NCBI RefSeq assembly: GCF_040954835.1 | Contig: NW_027168320.1 | Span: 1-64,000, forward strand | Source: Lepisosteus oculatus | Taxonomy: Eukaryota; Chordata; Actinopteri; Semionotiformes; Lepisosteidae | Reading direction: 5' to 3' | DNA length: 64,000 nt | Shown: one piece after another, positions 9,851 to 22,270 of the stretch | How positions within the stretch are numbered: position 1 is the stretch's first letter | Layout of the letters: every line of letters begins with the position of its first letter | Translations under genes and position numbers: made by a program | The notes under the pieces: model-generated | The model's input: only the letters and a program-made list of their open reading frames with translations | Told to the model about the DNA's origin: nothing | Databases searched by the model: none

Positions 9851-9924
9851 GGCCGGTTAGCTCAGCTGGTTAGAGCGTGGTGCTAATAACGCCAAGGTCA
9901 CGGGTTCGAGCCCCGTACGGGCCA
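9851..9924 (+). tRNA. tRNA-Ile (AAT)
   Basis: 74-nt tRNA: GGCCGGT/ACGGGCC acceptor (with G-U), TAGCTCAG D arm, CTAATAA loop giving AAT, GGTTCGAGCCC B box, discriminator A. One of three Ile copies. Confidence 0.94.
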
Positions 9925-10466
9925 GGTCCTTTTCTCCTCTCTTACCAAAGCTGTTAGGTTCCTTTCCGTGGTGAGATGGGTTGTCATGCAACGCTGCCAC
10001 ATAGTGCCGACAGACAAGAGTGTTGCGGGAGAAGAGAAAAGTGTTTGAAGATTTAAGAGTGTCTTAGGTGGAGCCAAAATCAAGTGTCACAAATGCAAGT
10101 GGTTGGATTTCCAATGTTTAATATGGTAAAAATAAGCAGAAGTTATCTGCCGGTCATGGCACAATCTGCCATGCTTTTGTCAGATACTGTAAAGTGGTGT
10201 CGAACTGGAGCCTCACCATTTGCATATGTGAGGCTCCAGTTATACATCGAGTGTCACATTAAATGACAAAAATGAAGAGAGTTAAAGCAGCTAGAGAGGT
10301 TTTCTTACAAATTTTGAGTTGACACAGTTTTGGAAAATGTTTCCTTCACGCTGCACTGTACAACATAGGCAGCCAAGAGTCTCCAAAACAAAACAGAATT
10401 GACAGATAGGAGAAAATTCCCACTCGTCCTGAAGTTCCCAAAATCCAGCAGGTGGATTTTGGGAAT

Positions 10467-10515
10467 GGCATACAGACCCCTGGCACAAGTGGTCTGTGCC
10501 AGGGGTCTGTATGCC
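10467..10515. repeat. perfect 21-bp hairpin
   Basis: Arms 10467-10487 and 10495-10515 are exact reverse complements with a 7-nt loop. It sits where Ile-module homology ends and the Polinton-like segment begins. It could be a rearrangement scar or a transcribed stem-loop; the sequence alone does not decide. Confidence 0.9.
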
Positions 10516-13091
10516 GTTAACCATGCCGCTTAACCCAGTAGCACCACCACAGTCTTAAAGGAAACCGGTGTAACAACATGTCCGGGTAACTTTTTCCATT
10601 CACCCGCAGCCCTTTGTGTAAGGATGTGCCACATATGTGGCGTTTTTATCATAGTTATCATAGTTTTCTGATTTTGACCATTTAGATTTAATTGATTGTT
10701 GTGTTGAAAAGTCTTTTATTTTTATCACAGTGTAGTTTTCTGATTTTGAGATATGGAGCATTGGCGTTATTCACACAGCAGCTGTATCGACGAGCGGTGA
10801 AAAAAGTGTGGTGGAAACGTCGGACCCTAAGGTGGTGACTGCATCGGAGACGGCTGTTAAGACGCTGATCAAAACCAAACGTGTCAAGCCTTCGGAGAGA
10901 AATAATAACACGCCTAAAGACTTGGTGTTTGGTGATGTGGGAGACTCAGTGCGGTATATTGCACAGTTAGTATCAAAGGTGGGCACTAATGAGGTGGATA
11001 AAAAGCGGGGTTTAGAGAATCTAAGAGCCGCTTTAGCAAGTGTACATTCAGTGTTTCCAAAACTGATCCAGGTTTACGCCGCTAGACTCTTAGACGTTTT
11101 TTTCTAAAGAAGATGCTGATCTAACCTCTGGATTTCGTTACCTGATAATGCTATTTCATGGTGCACTGGCGAAGACCCACCGGGATAAATGACTAAACAT
11201 GTGCATGGTGCAGTCCAGAGAATATTGGATGAACTTTCTCCAAACATCGGGGCGAATGATTTTGTACAGCTGCGTTTGACTGCGGGTGGTTTTAACAAAC
11301 CCTTGTTCTCACGCAGGAGACAACCCGGAGAATTAAATGCTGCTGATTTTTTAAGCCACATCTCAGACCTCTTACAGAGCCACACAGAAATTCTCACCGA
11401 TGACAGCCTCCGATTAGTGGTGACGATAGTTAGGAATATGCAGGGGGGTGCCCGTCGAAGATTTAAATCCGTTCTGGGTAATTGCTCAGAAAAAAGCGCA
11501 CCTTATCGACTTACATTACACGGGCGGTAATCTGTGTTTCACTGGGAGTGTGTACGGTTTGTTGAATGAAGGTTGTACCAATGGGGAAATGTTACAGGGC
11601 GCTAAACGAATGCACAAAGAGTTGGGTTTTTCAGAGAATCAGAAAATTAGTTTGTCAGACATTACTGCTTTTGAAAAACATTTAAAGGTGGTCATTAAAA
11701 TTTTGTACCATGACCAGGGTGATTGGAAATATTTTACAACGGGGCCCACACCACCTAATTCTAAAATACTTTTTGTTCTACTGCATGAAGAGCATTTTTA
11801 TGGGGTTTTAAATTTTAAAGCTTTTGTGGGGGCGGCATATTTTTGCACTAACTACCATGCGGCGTATAGCCACAAGAACGCACACGCCTGTGTTAAAACT
11901 TGTAAAACCTGTTTAGATCCCCAGTGTTGCGAAATTGATGCAGAAATTCAGAATTGTCCGGCCTGTAAGGTCTTTTGTCGTAGCTCTCAATGTTTGGCGA
12001 GACACTTTCGGAATGCAGCGACGGGTGTTAGTAAGTGTGAGCGCAGGGTCTTTTGTGAGAAATGTGAGGTTTATAACCTCTCTAGTCACAAATGTAAAGA
12101 GAAACTGTGCTCGCATTGTAACAACGTGATCGACACCCCTGACACACATTTGTGCTACATACTGCCTTTGGACAACCCCAAAATTTCAAACAAGTACATT
12201 TTTTTCGACTTTGAATGCATGCAAGAAACGGGGACACACATACCAAATTACATCCATGCCCTTCATATTAACAATAAACGAAGCTGGGAATTTTATGGTG
12301 AAACTTGTCTAAAGGATTTTGTGTGTAAATTTATCGATAGACGTTTCAAAAACCATACATTCATATCGCACAATGGCAAGGGATATGACAATTACCTAGT
12401 AATCAGACAGTTGTAAGATGAAAAGATGGACGTTGAACTAATTAATCAGGGTGGTAAGATAATGTGTATGACCGTAAAAGCTCTGAACATCAGATTTATC
12501 GATTCTTTAAACTTTCTACCTATGAAATTAAGCAAACTGTCGGCCGCCATGGGGTTCCCCGGGGGTAAGGGTCATTTTCCACACTTGATGAACACTTCAG
12601 AAAACCAAAATTATGTCAGCCCGATGCCGCCGCCAGAACTTTACGGCGTTAACTACATGCTGCAGAGGGAGAAAGCCGAGTTTTTGGTTTGGTATGAAGA
12701 ATGCAAGGGAAGTGTGTTTAACTTACAGAGAGAGTTGAAACGTTACTGCCAGTTGGATGTGGCAATTCTAAGAGAAGGCTGTGTCAGGTTTTGGGACAAG
12801 GTCATGAATATGACCAGACAGACACGCGTGACTGAGTCAGGGGCCGCCTGCGTTGTGTGCATCGACCCCTTTCAGTTTGTGACCATCGCTAGTGTCTGCA
12901 TGGCCATGTTCAGACTTATGTTTTTACAGGAAGAGACGATAGCGTTGCTACCCCATGACAATTACCACCACCAGCAAAAACGATTTTCTACACCCAGCAT
13001 TCAGTGGCTTATGTACATCGAACACACAGAGCCCGTTAAAATCCAACACGTGTTAACCACGGCCGGTGAGTTCAAGGTTGGACAAAGCTGA
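10516..13091 (+). mobile_element. Polinton/Maverick-like fossil, polymerase part
   Basis: Fossil of a protein-primed DNA polymerase B region of a Polinton (Maverick/adintovirus-like) element. Recognisable parts are a cysteine/histidine-rich stretch before the polymerase, an exonuclease-type FFDFEC motif, a HNGKGYDNYL motif, and later segments around LKRYCQLDVAIL. It is broken (at least two or three interruptions) and is a small part of the usual 15-20 kb element; capsid genes are not seen. Its right side is cut by the 575-bp repeat. Confidence 0.75.
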
Positions 13092-13660
13092 AAGCTCAAA
13101 GCTGAAATAAATGTATAAAATTTGGCTTGCATCATAGCAGTTGAGCAATAAAGTCTGTCCTAATTAAAGAGTACCTAAAGTTTGAAAGTACAACATAGAA
13201 TAAGAATAGAGAAATGGCAAAACGATTTTGTGCCATCTTCCCCATTCACACTATTTTTATGTACCATTTTTTGCTTATTCACGTACTATTTTAATCAAAA
13301 TAATATTAAGAAAGATCTGTGTGTATTCAGATAGTATTATTATTGTTCATACTTACTCGTCAAAAGAGGATTGCTGAGATATTTGCGGATATACTTCTAC
13401 GTTTGAAAAACGTGTCCAAAATGGTGACCAACGAATACTAGCAATGCATTGTGGTATATAACCGGAAAATATGCTGGGTTCGATATTTTCTCAACGTATG
13501 CGTTTATTAATGTTGTCGATATTATGGTTGAAATTTAACATTGATAATACATCGCGGCTATGTGCCCCCTGCTATGTGCTGATGTGCAATTTTAACGCAT
13601 GCAGTTAGTAAGGATCGTACTGTTGTATGGTATTATATATAATGACATTATGGAATAGGA
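13086..13660 (-). repeat. 575-bp repeat, right member of inverted pair
   Basis: Reverse complement of 6010-6585 with only scattered differences. It directly follows the Polinton-like segment and abuts unassigned sequence at 13661-13767. Confidence 0.85.
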
Positions 13661-13767
13661 TAAACGAAGTAATACTAAGACATGTTCTTATGGATTTGTC
13701 TTACCTTGAGATATGTTATTGGATTTCAGGATTAACTTCCTCATTCAATGTAGTGGTGATTCTTTGC

Positions 13768-13840
13768 CTGGTCAGTACCTGGGTGGGAGACCTCCAGCGA
13801 ACAATTAAGCTTGCTGCTGGAAGTGGTGTTAAGAGACTCT
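13768..13840 (+). mobile_element. 5S-headed SINE fragment
   Basis: CCTGGTCAGTACCTGGGTGGGAGACC is 5S box-C-like, followed by the SINE body word GCTGGAAGTGGTGTTA. The 5' head and tail are absent. Closer to the 5S consensus than the copy at 9353. Confidence 0.65.
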
Positions 13841-14468
13841 TAGGATCTTCCAGAGGTCTCTATCCAATAGCACTAGTTGCCTTAGAGCTGGCTCAAACAT
13901 TGCTCAAGAGTCTACCTTTCACAGATGCGCAAAGATGAATGATGGGGGTGCACGCTTCAAGGAGCCTTCCAACTGTAGGGACCGATTAGAGACGATCCGT
14001 AGCATGTGTTCGTTTCCATATACGCCCCGTGTCTCAACGGTAGGACAGAGTCAAATACTGCCTCGACACGTAACAGCGTTATATTAAACCGCAGGACTTG
14101 AGGGCTGTTTTGTTTGAATGTTCAAGGCATTGGTAAGAGCGTAGGTCAAGGGCCATTGGTGCATCTCCTGTAACTGGAGCAAAAATGCTATTCAAAGTGC
14201 AGTGACTAAAATCGTCGTCCACATGTCTCCGTTGTTGATTGCTTTCTGTCTAAGAACGTTCTGTTTTCATGTCCGAACGGGGAGACTTTATCATTCCAAC
14301 TTGAAGCCACCCTTAAGTCCTCTGAGGTGTGTGTGTGTGTGCTTGCACGTATGGCGTAAAAGGTTTCTTAAACGGAGAGCGAACTTGAAAAAAGTTGCCT
14401 CCGCTGCCGCCGCCGCCTCGCACTCCCTGTTCGATTGTAGCAAGAAGGCAGCGGCCACGGCGCTCGCT

Positions 14469-14550
14469 GTAGTCGTGGCCGAGTGGTTAAGGTGACGGAC
14501 TTGAAATCTGTTGGGGTCTCCCCGCGCAGGTTCAAATCCTGCCGACTACA
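14469..14550 (+). tRNA. tRNA-Ser (TGA)
   Basis: 82-nt class II tRNA with a GTAGTCG/CGACTAC acceptor, loop CTTGAAA giving anticodon TGA, long variable arm, B box GGTTCAAATCC, discriminator A. Same family and flank as the AGA copy at 8924, so the two isoacceptors differ mainly at the anticodon. Confidence 0.92.
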
Positions 14551-16096
14551 GCGTCCTTTGCATTTGGTTGCGTGCGTGCGTGTAAAAGGACCAGCGCCGT
14601 TTCGTTTTCGCTGGGACCTTTAACACTCTAAATCGCCTGGACCCGCAGCCTGTGAAATCGATTCTTCAGCACCCACGAAGGACGCTTTGCCGCTGGACAC
14701 AGATACCGATGCTTTTCTGCAACGAGCTTTCCAGCTGAATTTTCTCGGCAGCTCCGTACTGAACCTGTTCTCCATTGCAACATAGCGGAGGCTCGTCACG
14801 TCTATAGCAAGGCTGTGTAGGACCGCATACGCCACAGTGACTTGTACACAGACCACATGAAAGGCAAGCAAAATACACTTTTAAAATTCCAAAGACTCAC
14901 AAGGTCAGAGGAACAGCGATGACCTGAACAGATCTGTTACAGAAGTCTAGGTTGACCTTTTTAGAGCTGTAATTGCATTTTTGTTTAATAGAAGATCAAA
15001 TCTACTCGCATGTACCAGCACCTTACAGTTTATTGATGTTAATTCTGTTTAAGTAATAAGATTGCTAACGATGTTGGACTTTAGCCGGTGTTTTTTAGAA
15101 CAAATTGCTTACACTTCTGTAAGGAATACGCAGTACGTGCCTTTGTCAGTCATTGCTCACCATACCTGTAACTTTCTTATCTAACTCACTTCCTCAAATA
15201 GTGAAGGTCCACAAACATAAATGAAAAAAAACCCTTGTTGTAGATGAGGTGCACAAAAAAGCAGCCCCTGATAGTGTATAACACATTTGTACTATTGCAG
15301 AGACACATGTAACATATATATATACTGTATATATTTATATATGAAACAGAAATAGAAACAGAAACAGGAATCGCGTACTCACCTGGAGAATCTCTGTAGG
15401 AATATCTAGCATTTATCAATGGAAATAAAAGCTGCTTTAATACAGTGCATGTTCAAACTCAAACCCTCAGCTGCTGTTCTTGTTTGTTTTGGGACAAATT
15501 GCAACTGAGCATCGCATGAGCCGTTACGTACCCTTATCTGTTAGGGAATTTCAAGGGAGGAGTTAGGTCAGAATGGGTAGGCTGCAAAACAACAAGTAAA
15601 GATTTATTCCAAGATGAAACGTTGTGGCGGTTTTCTTATCTTTTTAGCATGGACTAAACTTTTACGTGTTCCTTATATGCTATATATGTATATATTAGCA
15701 CCAATGTCGTTCTTAAAAACTAACATGAAATTGTCAGGGACATTCAGCTATATACAAAGACGAGACAGACAAAGTAATAATTCTGTATTAACGTGCCCTA
15801 CATATTGACGCAATGATCGAACTAACTGACATGTTCTGATTCAGATCCCCTGCAGTTCATGCCAATTAGAACAATAGCAATGCTGAGTCCTCCCCACCCT
15901 ACCGAGCACAAATTCAGCTGCTCTGCATGTTTTTTCATTGCAATTGAGCTCGGAGCTGGAGATGATCTCCATACAGTTCTGTGTTCACTAGCCCGCACTT
16001 GCGTGCTAATTTACGGGTTGTGGCAAATGCTTTTCTATAGTTCATATACATGACGGCAACCTGTTACCGAGGAACCTGAGAGGTTTAAAAGCCTCA
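14551..16096. other. Ser 3' flank and Arg 5' region, no gene
   Basis: Non-coding. The part at 15340-16060 is a diverged relative of 48500-49000 and, inverted, of 35640-36040, i.e. the flank of the Arg genes. A short AT dinucleotide tract lies near 15315-15340. No RNA gene seen. Confidence 0.5.
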
Positions 16097-16169
16097 CGAG
16101 CCAAGCAGGACTCGAACCTACAATCTTCTGATCCGAAGTCAGACGCGTTATCCATTACGCCACTGGCCC
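16097..16169 (-). tRNA. tRNA-Arg (TCG)
   Basis: 73-nt tRNA on the minus strand: GGGCCAG acceptor, AATGGATAACGC D arm, CTTCGGA loop giving TCG, GGTTCGAGTCC B box. The body is nearly that of the Arg-ACG genes at 35537 and 49009, so the anticodon differs within one family. The acceptor/T-stem junction is slightly weakened (CTTGGCTC). Confidence 0.88.
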
Positions 16170-16429
16170 ATAGAACATGCGCTTGCACTCCACCACAGAG
16201 AGCTCTACACTGCTACTAGTAGTACACTTCCCCATCTAAATTTTCACAGCAAGAAACTTGTGTTTCCTACTATTTTTATCAGGTTTAAAATATCATCTCC
16301 TTAAAACAGAAAAAGTGTTGATGTGTCGTGCTGAAATTCCGATTGATTTTGAATTCAAAGAAAAAAGGTTTTCTTCCAAAACACCATGAAATTGTCACAT
16401 CTTGCAGACAATAGGTGTATTCCATGTTG

Positions 16430-16575
16430 AAAAGAGAAGAAAGAAAACCATGGAGCCTTTTACAGGTGTGAGAAGACCTCACAGTCGAAACGCTGTTTCC
16501 GTTCTTCTCTTTTCAGCATGCAATAAACCCATTGCTTGTTCCTTTGCAGCCGAGGCATGCTGACGTAGCTACCCA
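16430..16575 (+). repeat. interspersed repeat tail, copy 1
   Basis: Shares the phrase CACAGTCGAAACG ... TTCTCTTTTCAGCATG ... AATAAACC ... CATGCTGACG with 17425-17520. Looks like the end of an unclassified interspersed repeat. Confidence 0.45.
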
Positions 16576-16981
16576 GCTGAACATCTTGCAGACTCTACAG
16601 TACTTCTCTCCTGTAGAAGTAAAGCAGGGCTTGCTGGGTGAGCTTTTGCTCCGGTAAATTAGGTCACGTGTCATGTTAAATCACTTCTTCTAAACACAAC
16701 ATTTGCTGGTGCTAGCTTTCCCCATTAAAAAAAAGAGACATTTCCCTTACAGTACATGACATATCGTTTTTATTCTATCAATAAGTATAGAAATTAAACA
16801 AAAGAAAAAATGGTGTTGCCAAAGAATGCACAGCTTGGACATGAAAAGTGCCCGATAAATGCCATTTCTCATCATTTCTCTTGGCGTCAGTTCTGCTATT
16901 AAATGGGACGGAGGCAACGGGCTCAGAGAGCATGTTAAGTGCACACCGAACGCAGATGTGTCCAAGTGTCTGTAAAAGTGC

Positions 16982-17052
16982 GGTGCTCCCTAGTGGCTTA
17001 AAGTGCCCGCCTAGTAAGCAGGCGATCGTGGGTCTGAATACCAGTGGTGCCT
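16982..17052 (+). pseudogene. tRNA-Thr (AGT) pseudogene
   Basis: Alignable to the tRNA-Thr at 34298 with a CTAGTAA loop, but the D loop is shortened and the B box is GGTCTGAATAC. Flanks at 16830-16980 resemble the Thr module, strongly diverged. Confidence 0.7.
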
Positions 17053-17295
17053 CTCTCCGTGTCTTGTTGTGCCGAATGTCTCATTTCAGACAAACATGTA
17101 CAGCTTGGTTCAGTTTAATGCAAGAATTCATTTCCTTTCTGGAATAACTTGTTTTTGAAGAAATCCATACAGCTTGTGAAAGATGAAATCCATTTCTTGG
17201 TTGTCAGTGGAAAAAGATTGCCGGCTGCAAGAAGCGCAAGTGATTGTTTTCTTTGACCATAAACCTGCAAATGTAGGGAGCACAAGCGGCCGTCA

Positions 17296-17301
17296 GTCTC
17301 T

Positions 17302-17362
<61 letters not shown>

Positions 17363-17369
17363 AGAGACG
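17296..17369 (+). tRNA. tRNA-Asn (GTT)
   Basis: 74-nt tRNA: GTCTCTG/CAGAGAC acceptor fully paired, CTGTTAA loop giving GTT, B box GGTTCAAGCCC, discriminator G. Single copy in the window. Confidence 0.95.
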
Positions 17370-17399
17370 CATGTCTCAGTTTTTCCAATGTAAACATCA

Positions 17400-17530
17400 T
17401 CACCGCTAAAGAAGATGGCGCAGAAGGCTCCACAGTCGAAACGTTGTGCTTCTTTTCTTCTCTTTTCAGCATGGAGTAAACCTTTGTTTGATCCTTTGCA
17501 GCCTAAGCATGCTGACGCAGCTACCTTTCT
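17400..17530 (+). repeat. interspersed repeat tail, copy 2
   Basis: Second, better preserved copy of the repeat at 16430-16575 (CACAGTCGAAACGTTGTGC ... CAGCATGGAGTAAACC). It directly follows the Asn gene. Family not identified. Confidence 0.45.
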
Positions 17531-18349
17531 CTTAACGCGCCTCAATCATTATTCACCAAAACGATCAGCAGAATAAGTCACTTTGTGGTGATGTCACTCC
17601 TCTGCTTCACAAATGTCCTTAGTGACGGGCCATTTCTTTCTGCCATTTTTCCGGAGCGGTTATGGATTGCTCCATCATTTCCCTCTTACTTTCCATCACT
17701 AGATTGAAAAAAAAAACAGAAACAGGCTGACAGGACGACAATCAAATTGCAAAAACTCATCAAAGCACTCGATAAAGTATTTGAATCCACAAGTAGCTAC
17801 AGATGTAGCCATTCAAAATGGGTGAGGTATTTCACGGCATACCGCGACACGCCCACCGGGGTATCACGCGGTATCACGTGTGTCACGTGACTAGCTATCC
17901 GGCGTCGCCTTGTAAAACCGCCAGGGGGAGCTTAACCTCTCATGTACAGCATTCGAGCCTTTAATTTTGAACTGTGTATCACAGCATGTTAATCATCAGT
18001 CATTCAAATGTTGGTATATTTTATGAAAGCAAGATTGCTCAGTTGGACAAAAGTACACAACCTACCTTTATCAGAAATATTTATGCATCAAAGCCTTTAC
18101 TGAAGATATTACTAATAGTATTAATAATGGATGACTTTGGACAAGCTGTATACTCAAAGTATAATTTCTTTAGCACATTTGTACAAGCACTTGGAATCTG
18201 TCCAAGCCATACTTTGTCAGGCATTTTATTTTACTTCAACGGGGCATAAAAACTTCCTTGCTTTTAACAGGGCGTTTCATAATTTCTACTACGAGAATGA
18301 TTTAAAATGCGACACCTATCATTCAACTAGAGCTTAAAATATCACAAGG

Positions 18350-18770
18350 AAAAATACACACCGGTATTCCATTTCTCCCTAAACATTGTAAGCTTCGAAG
18401 TCTTTAACTAACGTGATACCGGATACGTCAACAAGCATACTTTTAGAATTTGATTAAAAGGGAATATAATATGGAATCGCGTATCTCAAGAATTTAATAA
18501 CGGTATGATTATATCCGTGTACTGCGGCAGAACTGTGTAGGGCTGTTTCGCCTGCCTGATCATGCGAGCTGTCTTGTAGCCTCCTGGTCTGGGTGCGTGA
18601 CTACCAACTGGCAGGTTGTGTGTTCAAATCCAGCTGCTGCTGGACCTTCCAGTTTTATTTATTTATTTTTTAATCGCGTAACATAAACATATTACCGTAT
18701 GCAAACTGTACTGTATACAATATGTATATGTATATTTAATGTCTTAACTGTGCCCGTTTAAGTATTGAAT
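18350..18770 (+). repeat. left arm of 420-bp inverted repeat, tRNA-like core
   Basis: Reverse complement of 21573-21995. Contains a Pol III box-like segment at 18575-18650 (TAGCCTCCTGG ... GTTCAAATCC) followed by a TTTTATTTATTTATTTTTT run. The stems do not fold as a canonical tRNA. A shorter third copy of one edge lies at 18830-18900. Confidence 0.8.
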
Positions 18771-19099
18771 ATTCATATCTAATTTTACCACTGAAGGGAA
18801 ATCTTAACATAAACATACAGTATATGGCTGGTCTCGGTACTTTAAAGAAAAAAATACACACCAGTATTCCATTTCTCCCTAAACATTGTAAGCTTCGAAT
18901 GAAACCACTAAATAAAGACATAAATATAGAAATCTTAAGATTTGTTTTATTTAATGTTGGTAGCAGGATGAACTGTCAGAGTGTATATTTTGTCGCAAAG
19001 TTGCTACAAGATGTTAACAGTGAAAAAGGTATTTAGAAATGAGTTATTTCAAGATGAAAAAGAAAACATACACGAAACATGGTTTCATTACGACCAGAA

Positions 19100-21570
19100 T
19101 CGGTCTTGAGATATTTTTAACTTGATTTACAGTATTTGAGAGGTATGTCTTAACACCGATACTACAGTGCTTAAGTACTGCTCACGTATATGTTTCTAGG
19201 TTTATATTATGCATTTCATACGGTCAAATTACTTTTGAGCAACTAATAAGAAGCGCGAAACGGTATGCGTTTTAGTTTCGTTTTGTGCTGGAACCCGTGG
19301 ATTGATTAGAGATATCAAGTACATACAAGTCATTTTTTAAATGTTGTAGTTCGTCTTGAAAAAATGTTATGAGTACATCATCTATCAACAATTACACAGG
19401 TTCTGTTTCCATATTGCGGATTTTGGTTAGGTACAGTATTATCAAATCCAGTGGCGCTGTGTGTTACTTTACTGAGTCCCAATCTGTGATTGAAACCTGT
19501 AAAACCGGTTTAATTCGTCACAGCCAGCACTCTTCAGGTGTGAGGGTCTTCTGCTCAGAATGAAACGCTAAAATGTTTGTGTATATTCTAATGGTAGTGG
19601 GGGCAGGGTGTGTGGGAACAGGTTTGTTCTTCACACCTGAAACATTTTCTCTGAAAGGATTTTCTTCGAAGTTTAACCGATCTTGTTACAGCATGTTACA
19701 GTTTACTATTATTAACCATATTAATTTTAAGTGCTTAATGTAAAATCTTGTAAAAATATATTTTCATTGTTCAAATATACATTAATATACATTAAGTCTG
19801 ACTATCATATAATAAGTTAAATACAAAACTAAAGAAAAAATAGGGTTAAATATAATTCAAAATATTTTGCTAACAATGTTAACTGTTTATGAATAATAAA
19901 ATGTATTAACTAAGGAGTAGGATGGCACAGTTGTTAGTATGTTTTTTGTTTTGTTTCTTTTTCATAAATACAACAGTAGTACCTGATGTCTCAGTGGCTT
20001 TCAAAATTAAATTATGCATGCAAACCTGTGAACTAGAAAGATAACTAAGATTTTAATACTAATTAAATGACCGCGGGCACTTCCCACCCCCTCTACATTC
20101 TCAGAGTAGAACAGACTAACCTTCTAATGAAAGACGGTCCACCCCCCACGGACAGGAAAAGTGCCCACAGGCACTTAAACTTAATATGGTCAGTAACGGT
20201 AAACAGTAACATGGTAAGAAGGAGCACGTACAAACGTTTTCGAAATAACCACATGTAAGACTCTGATCCTAAAAATGTTTAGGGAGAAAGTGGAATACTG
20301 GTGTGCTTCCAGAAGAATCAGTATGGCTCAGAGATTAAATAAAACTTCACAGACATTAACGAAGAGCATAACGCGTGTACTGTATACACTGCAAGTACTG
20401 TACAACCCAACTCTCTGCAGGAGTGCTGGCTGTGACGAATTGAACCGGTTTCACGGGTATTTTCAAAGTAAGAGGCGAGATTTCCAGCGAAAGACACCCC
20501 CTCAAAAACCCAGTAAATACAGTACTTACTAGTTAAAGGCTAGGCTCCCGACTACGGCGAAAGGAACCCTTCTTTCATTAGAAGACAATGAACATATTTT
20601 AGCCCTGAATGAATTAATAGCAAACATGGTTTACATAAAAGACATTTTTCCAAGAAAGTTTAGCCTTTGTCACTAATGAAACCACTAAATAAAGACATAA
20701 ATAGAAAAATCTTAAGATTTTTAAAATACATGACTTTGCTAAAATTTATTTGAAAATAAAAACAATTACAACCGCCAGGGGAAAGAGAGAACAGGGGAGG
20801 GATGTTGGTTTTGCATAAGGGGCGGGGCTATGGAAAGTAGGTATGTTTGGGAATGTGTAGTTACATGTTCTGGCTGTTTGTGAATTATCGTTGTTGAGTA
20901 TGGAGTGTTGAGGTATTGATTTTGTGTAATGTTTTATGTTGAAAATTGAGGTGGATTTTGTTTATGATAAACAGGATAAACTGGGATGGGAGGAAGGTTT
21001 GGTTTTGCATAAGGGGCGGGATTATGATAATTGGAGGACTTTGCGAGTGTAAAATGGTTTGATTATTTGATTTTGTATTGTGGTTGTTATCTATGTTTTT
21101 GGTTGGTATTATGTTTATATGGTTGTTTTTGTTGGTTGGTTGTTATTATGGTTATTAATAATACGATCTATAGTTGAAATCTGAGCCTAAATAAAAAGAA
21201 AAAGCAAGTGATTAGGTTTATGAGCAATCTAATTACTTATTCGTTTAAAAAGCTATATAAAATAAAGTTTATTATTAATTTGCTGGACAGAGCGGTGAAC
21301 ATTATTATGCATAAGACAAAGATAACGATCCTGATCAGTTTAGAAATCTGTGTACGCTGTAAGGTTTTTACTTCTTAAACTTTTAAAATACACGTTTTGA
21401 ATAGAAAGAAATCCTCTTCCTGGTATAGCACACCAGCACGTCTTTTTTCTCCAATCAGAGGGGTCAGCCAATCACCATTCTGCGTTGGGTAGCAACGGGT
21501 GACTGTTCTCAGGCGGAAGATGTAAACAGCTTAATGTTCGTGTTAAATATATTTTTTTAATTCAATTAAA
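19100..21570. other. unassigned AT-rich middle of composite repeat
   Basis: Mostly AT-rich, without an RNA gene. The phrase TTTTGCATAAGGGGCGGG occurs twice (about 20811 and 21003), an octamer-like word next to a GC box. The segment around 20040-20540 has short open frames without recognisable domains. Confidence 0.4.
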
Positions 21571-21572
21571 CG

Positions 21573-21995
21573 GGCACAGTTAAGACATTAAATATACATA
21601 TACATACTGTATACAGTACAGTTTGCATACGGTAATATGTTTATGTTACGCGATTAAAAAATAAATAAATAAAAATGAAAAGTCCAGCAGCAGCTGGATT
21701 CGAACACACAACCTGCCAGTTGGTAGTCACGCACCTAGACCAGTAGGCTACAAGACAGCTCGCATGATCAGGCAGGCGAAACAGCCCTACATAGCTCTGC
21801 CGCAGTACACTGATATAATCATACCGTTATTAAATTCTTTAGATACGCGATTCCATATTATATTCCCTTTTAATCAAATTCTAAAAGTATGCTTGTTGAC
21901 TCCGGTATCACGTTAGTTAAAGACTTCGAAGCTTACAATGTTTAGGGAGAAATGGAATACTGGTGTGTATTTTTTTCTTTAAAGTACCAAGACCA
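21573..21995 (-). repeat. right arm of 420-bp inverted repeat, tRNA-like core
   Basis: Mate of 18350-18770. Here the tRNA-like core (minus strand, 21680-21755) keeps a better A box (TAGCCTACTGG) and B box (GTTCGAATCC). It continues into the composite repeat's right end, which recurs at 39140-39500. Confidence 0.8.
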
Positions 21996-22270
21996 GCTAT
22001 ATACTGTATGTTTACGTTCCAAAATTAATATCGTTTATGGCCTTCACACGCGTTACAGTATGCTCCTATTCTTTTTATGCTCAGCTACTAAGATTTCCCT
22101 TCAGTGGTAAAATTCAATATCTACAACGGGCACAGTAAAGACGTTTACAGTAAGTCTTTCTACGACAGACCAACGGACCACGAGTGCCCCTGTCGGTCAA
22201 CCAATCACGCACCCCGGTATCGCGTGTCATCTTACCTGCGGTACGTGTCTGTACCGCTTACTTTGAATGG

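Larger units (their letters stand above)
17806..22270. repeat. AT-rich composite repeat, copy 1
   Basis: Starts with GGTATTTCACGGCATACCGCG and includes tandem CACGTG words. Its left end (17806-18047) and right end (about 21860-22210) recur in direct orientation at 36056-36305 and 39140-39500, while its middle (18225-20033) recurs inverted at 37752-39100. It holds a pair of 420-bp inverted arms. There is no transposase-like open frame, so its class is unknown. Confidence 0.75.
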
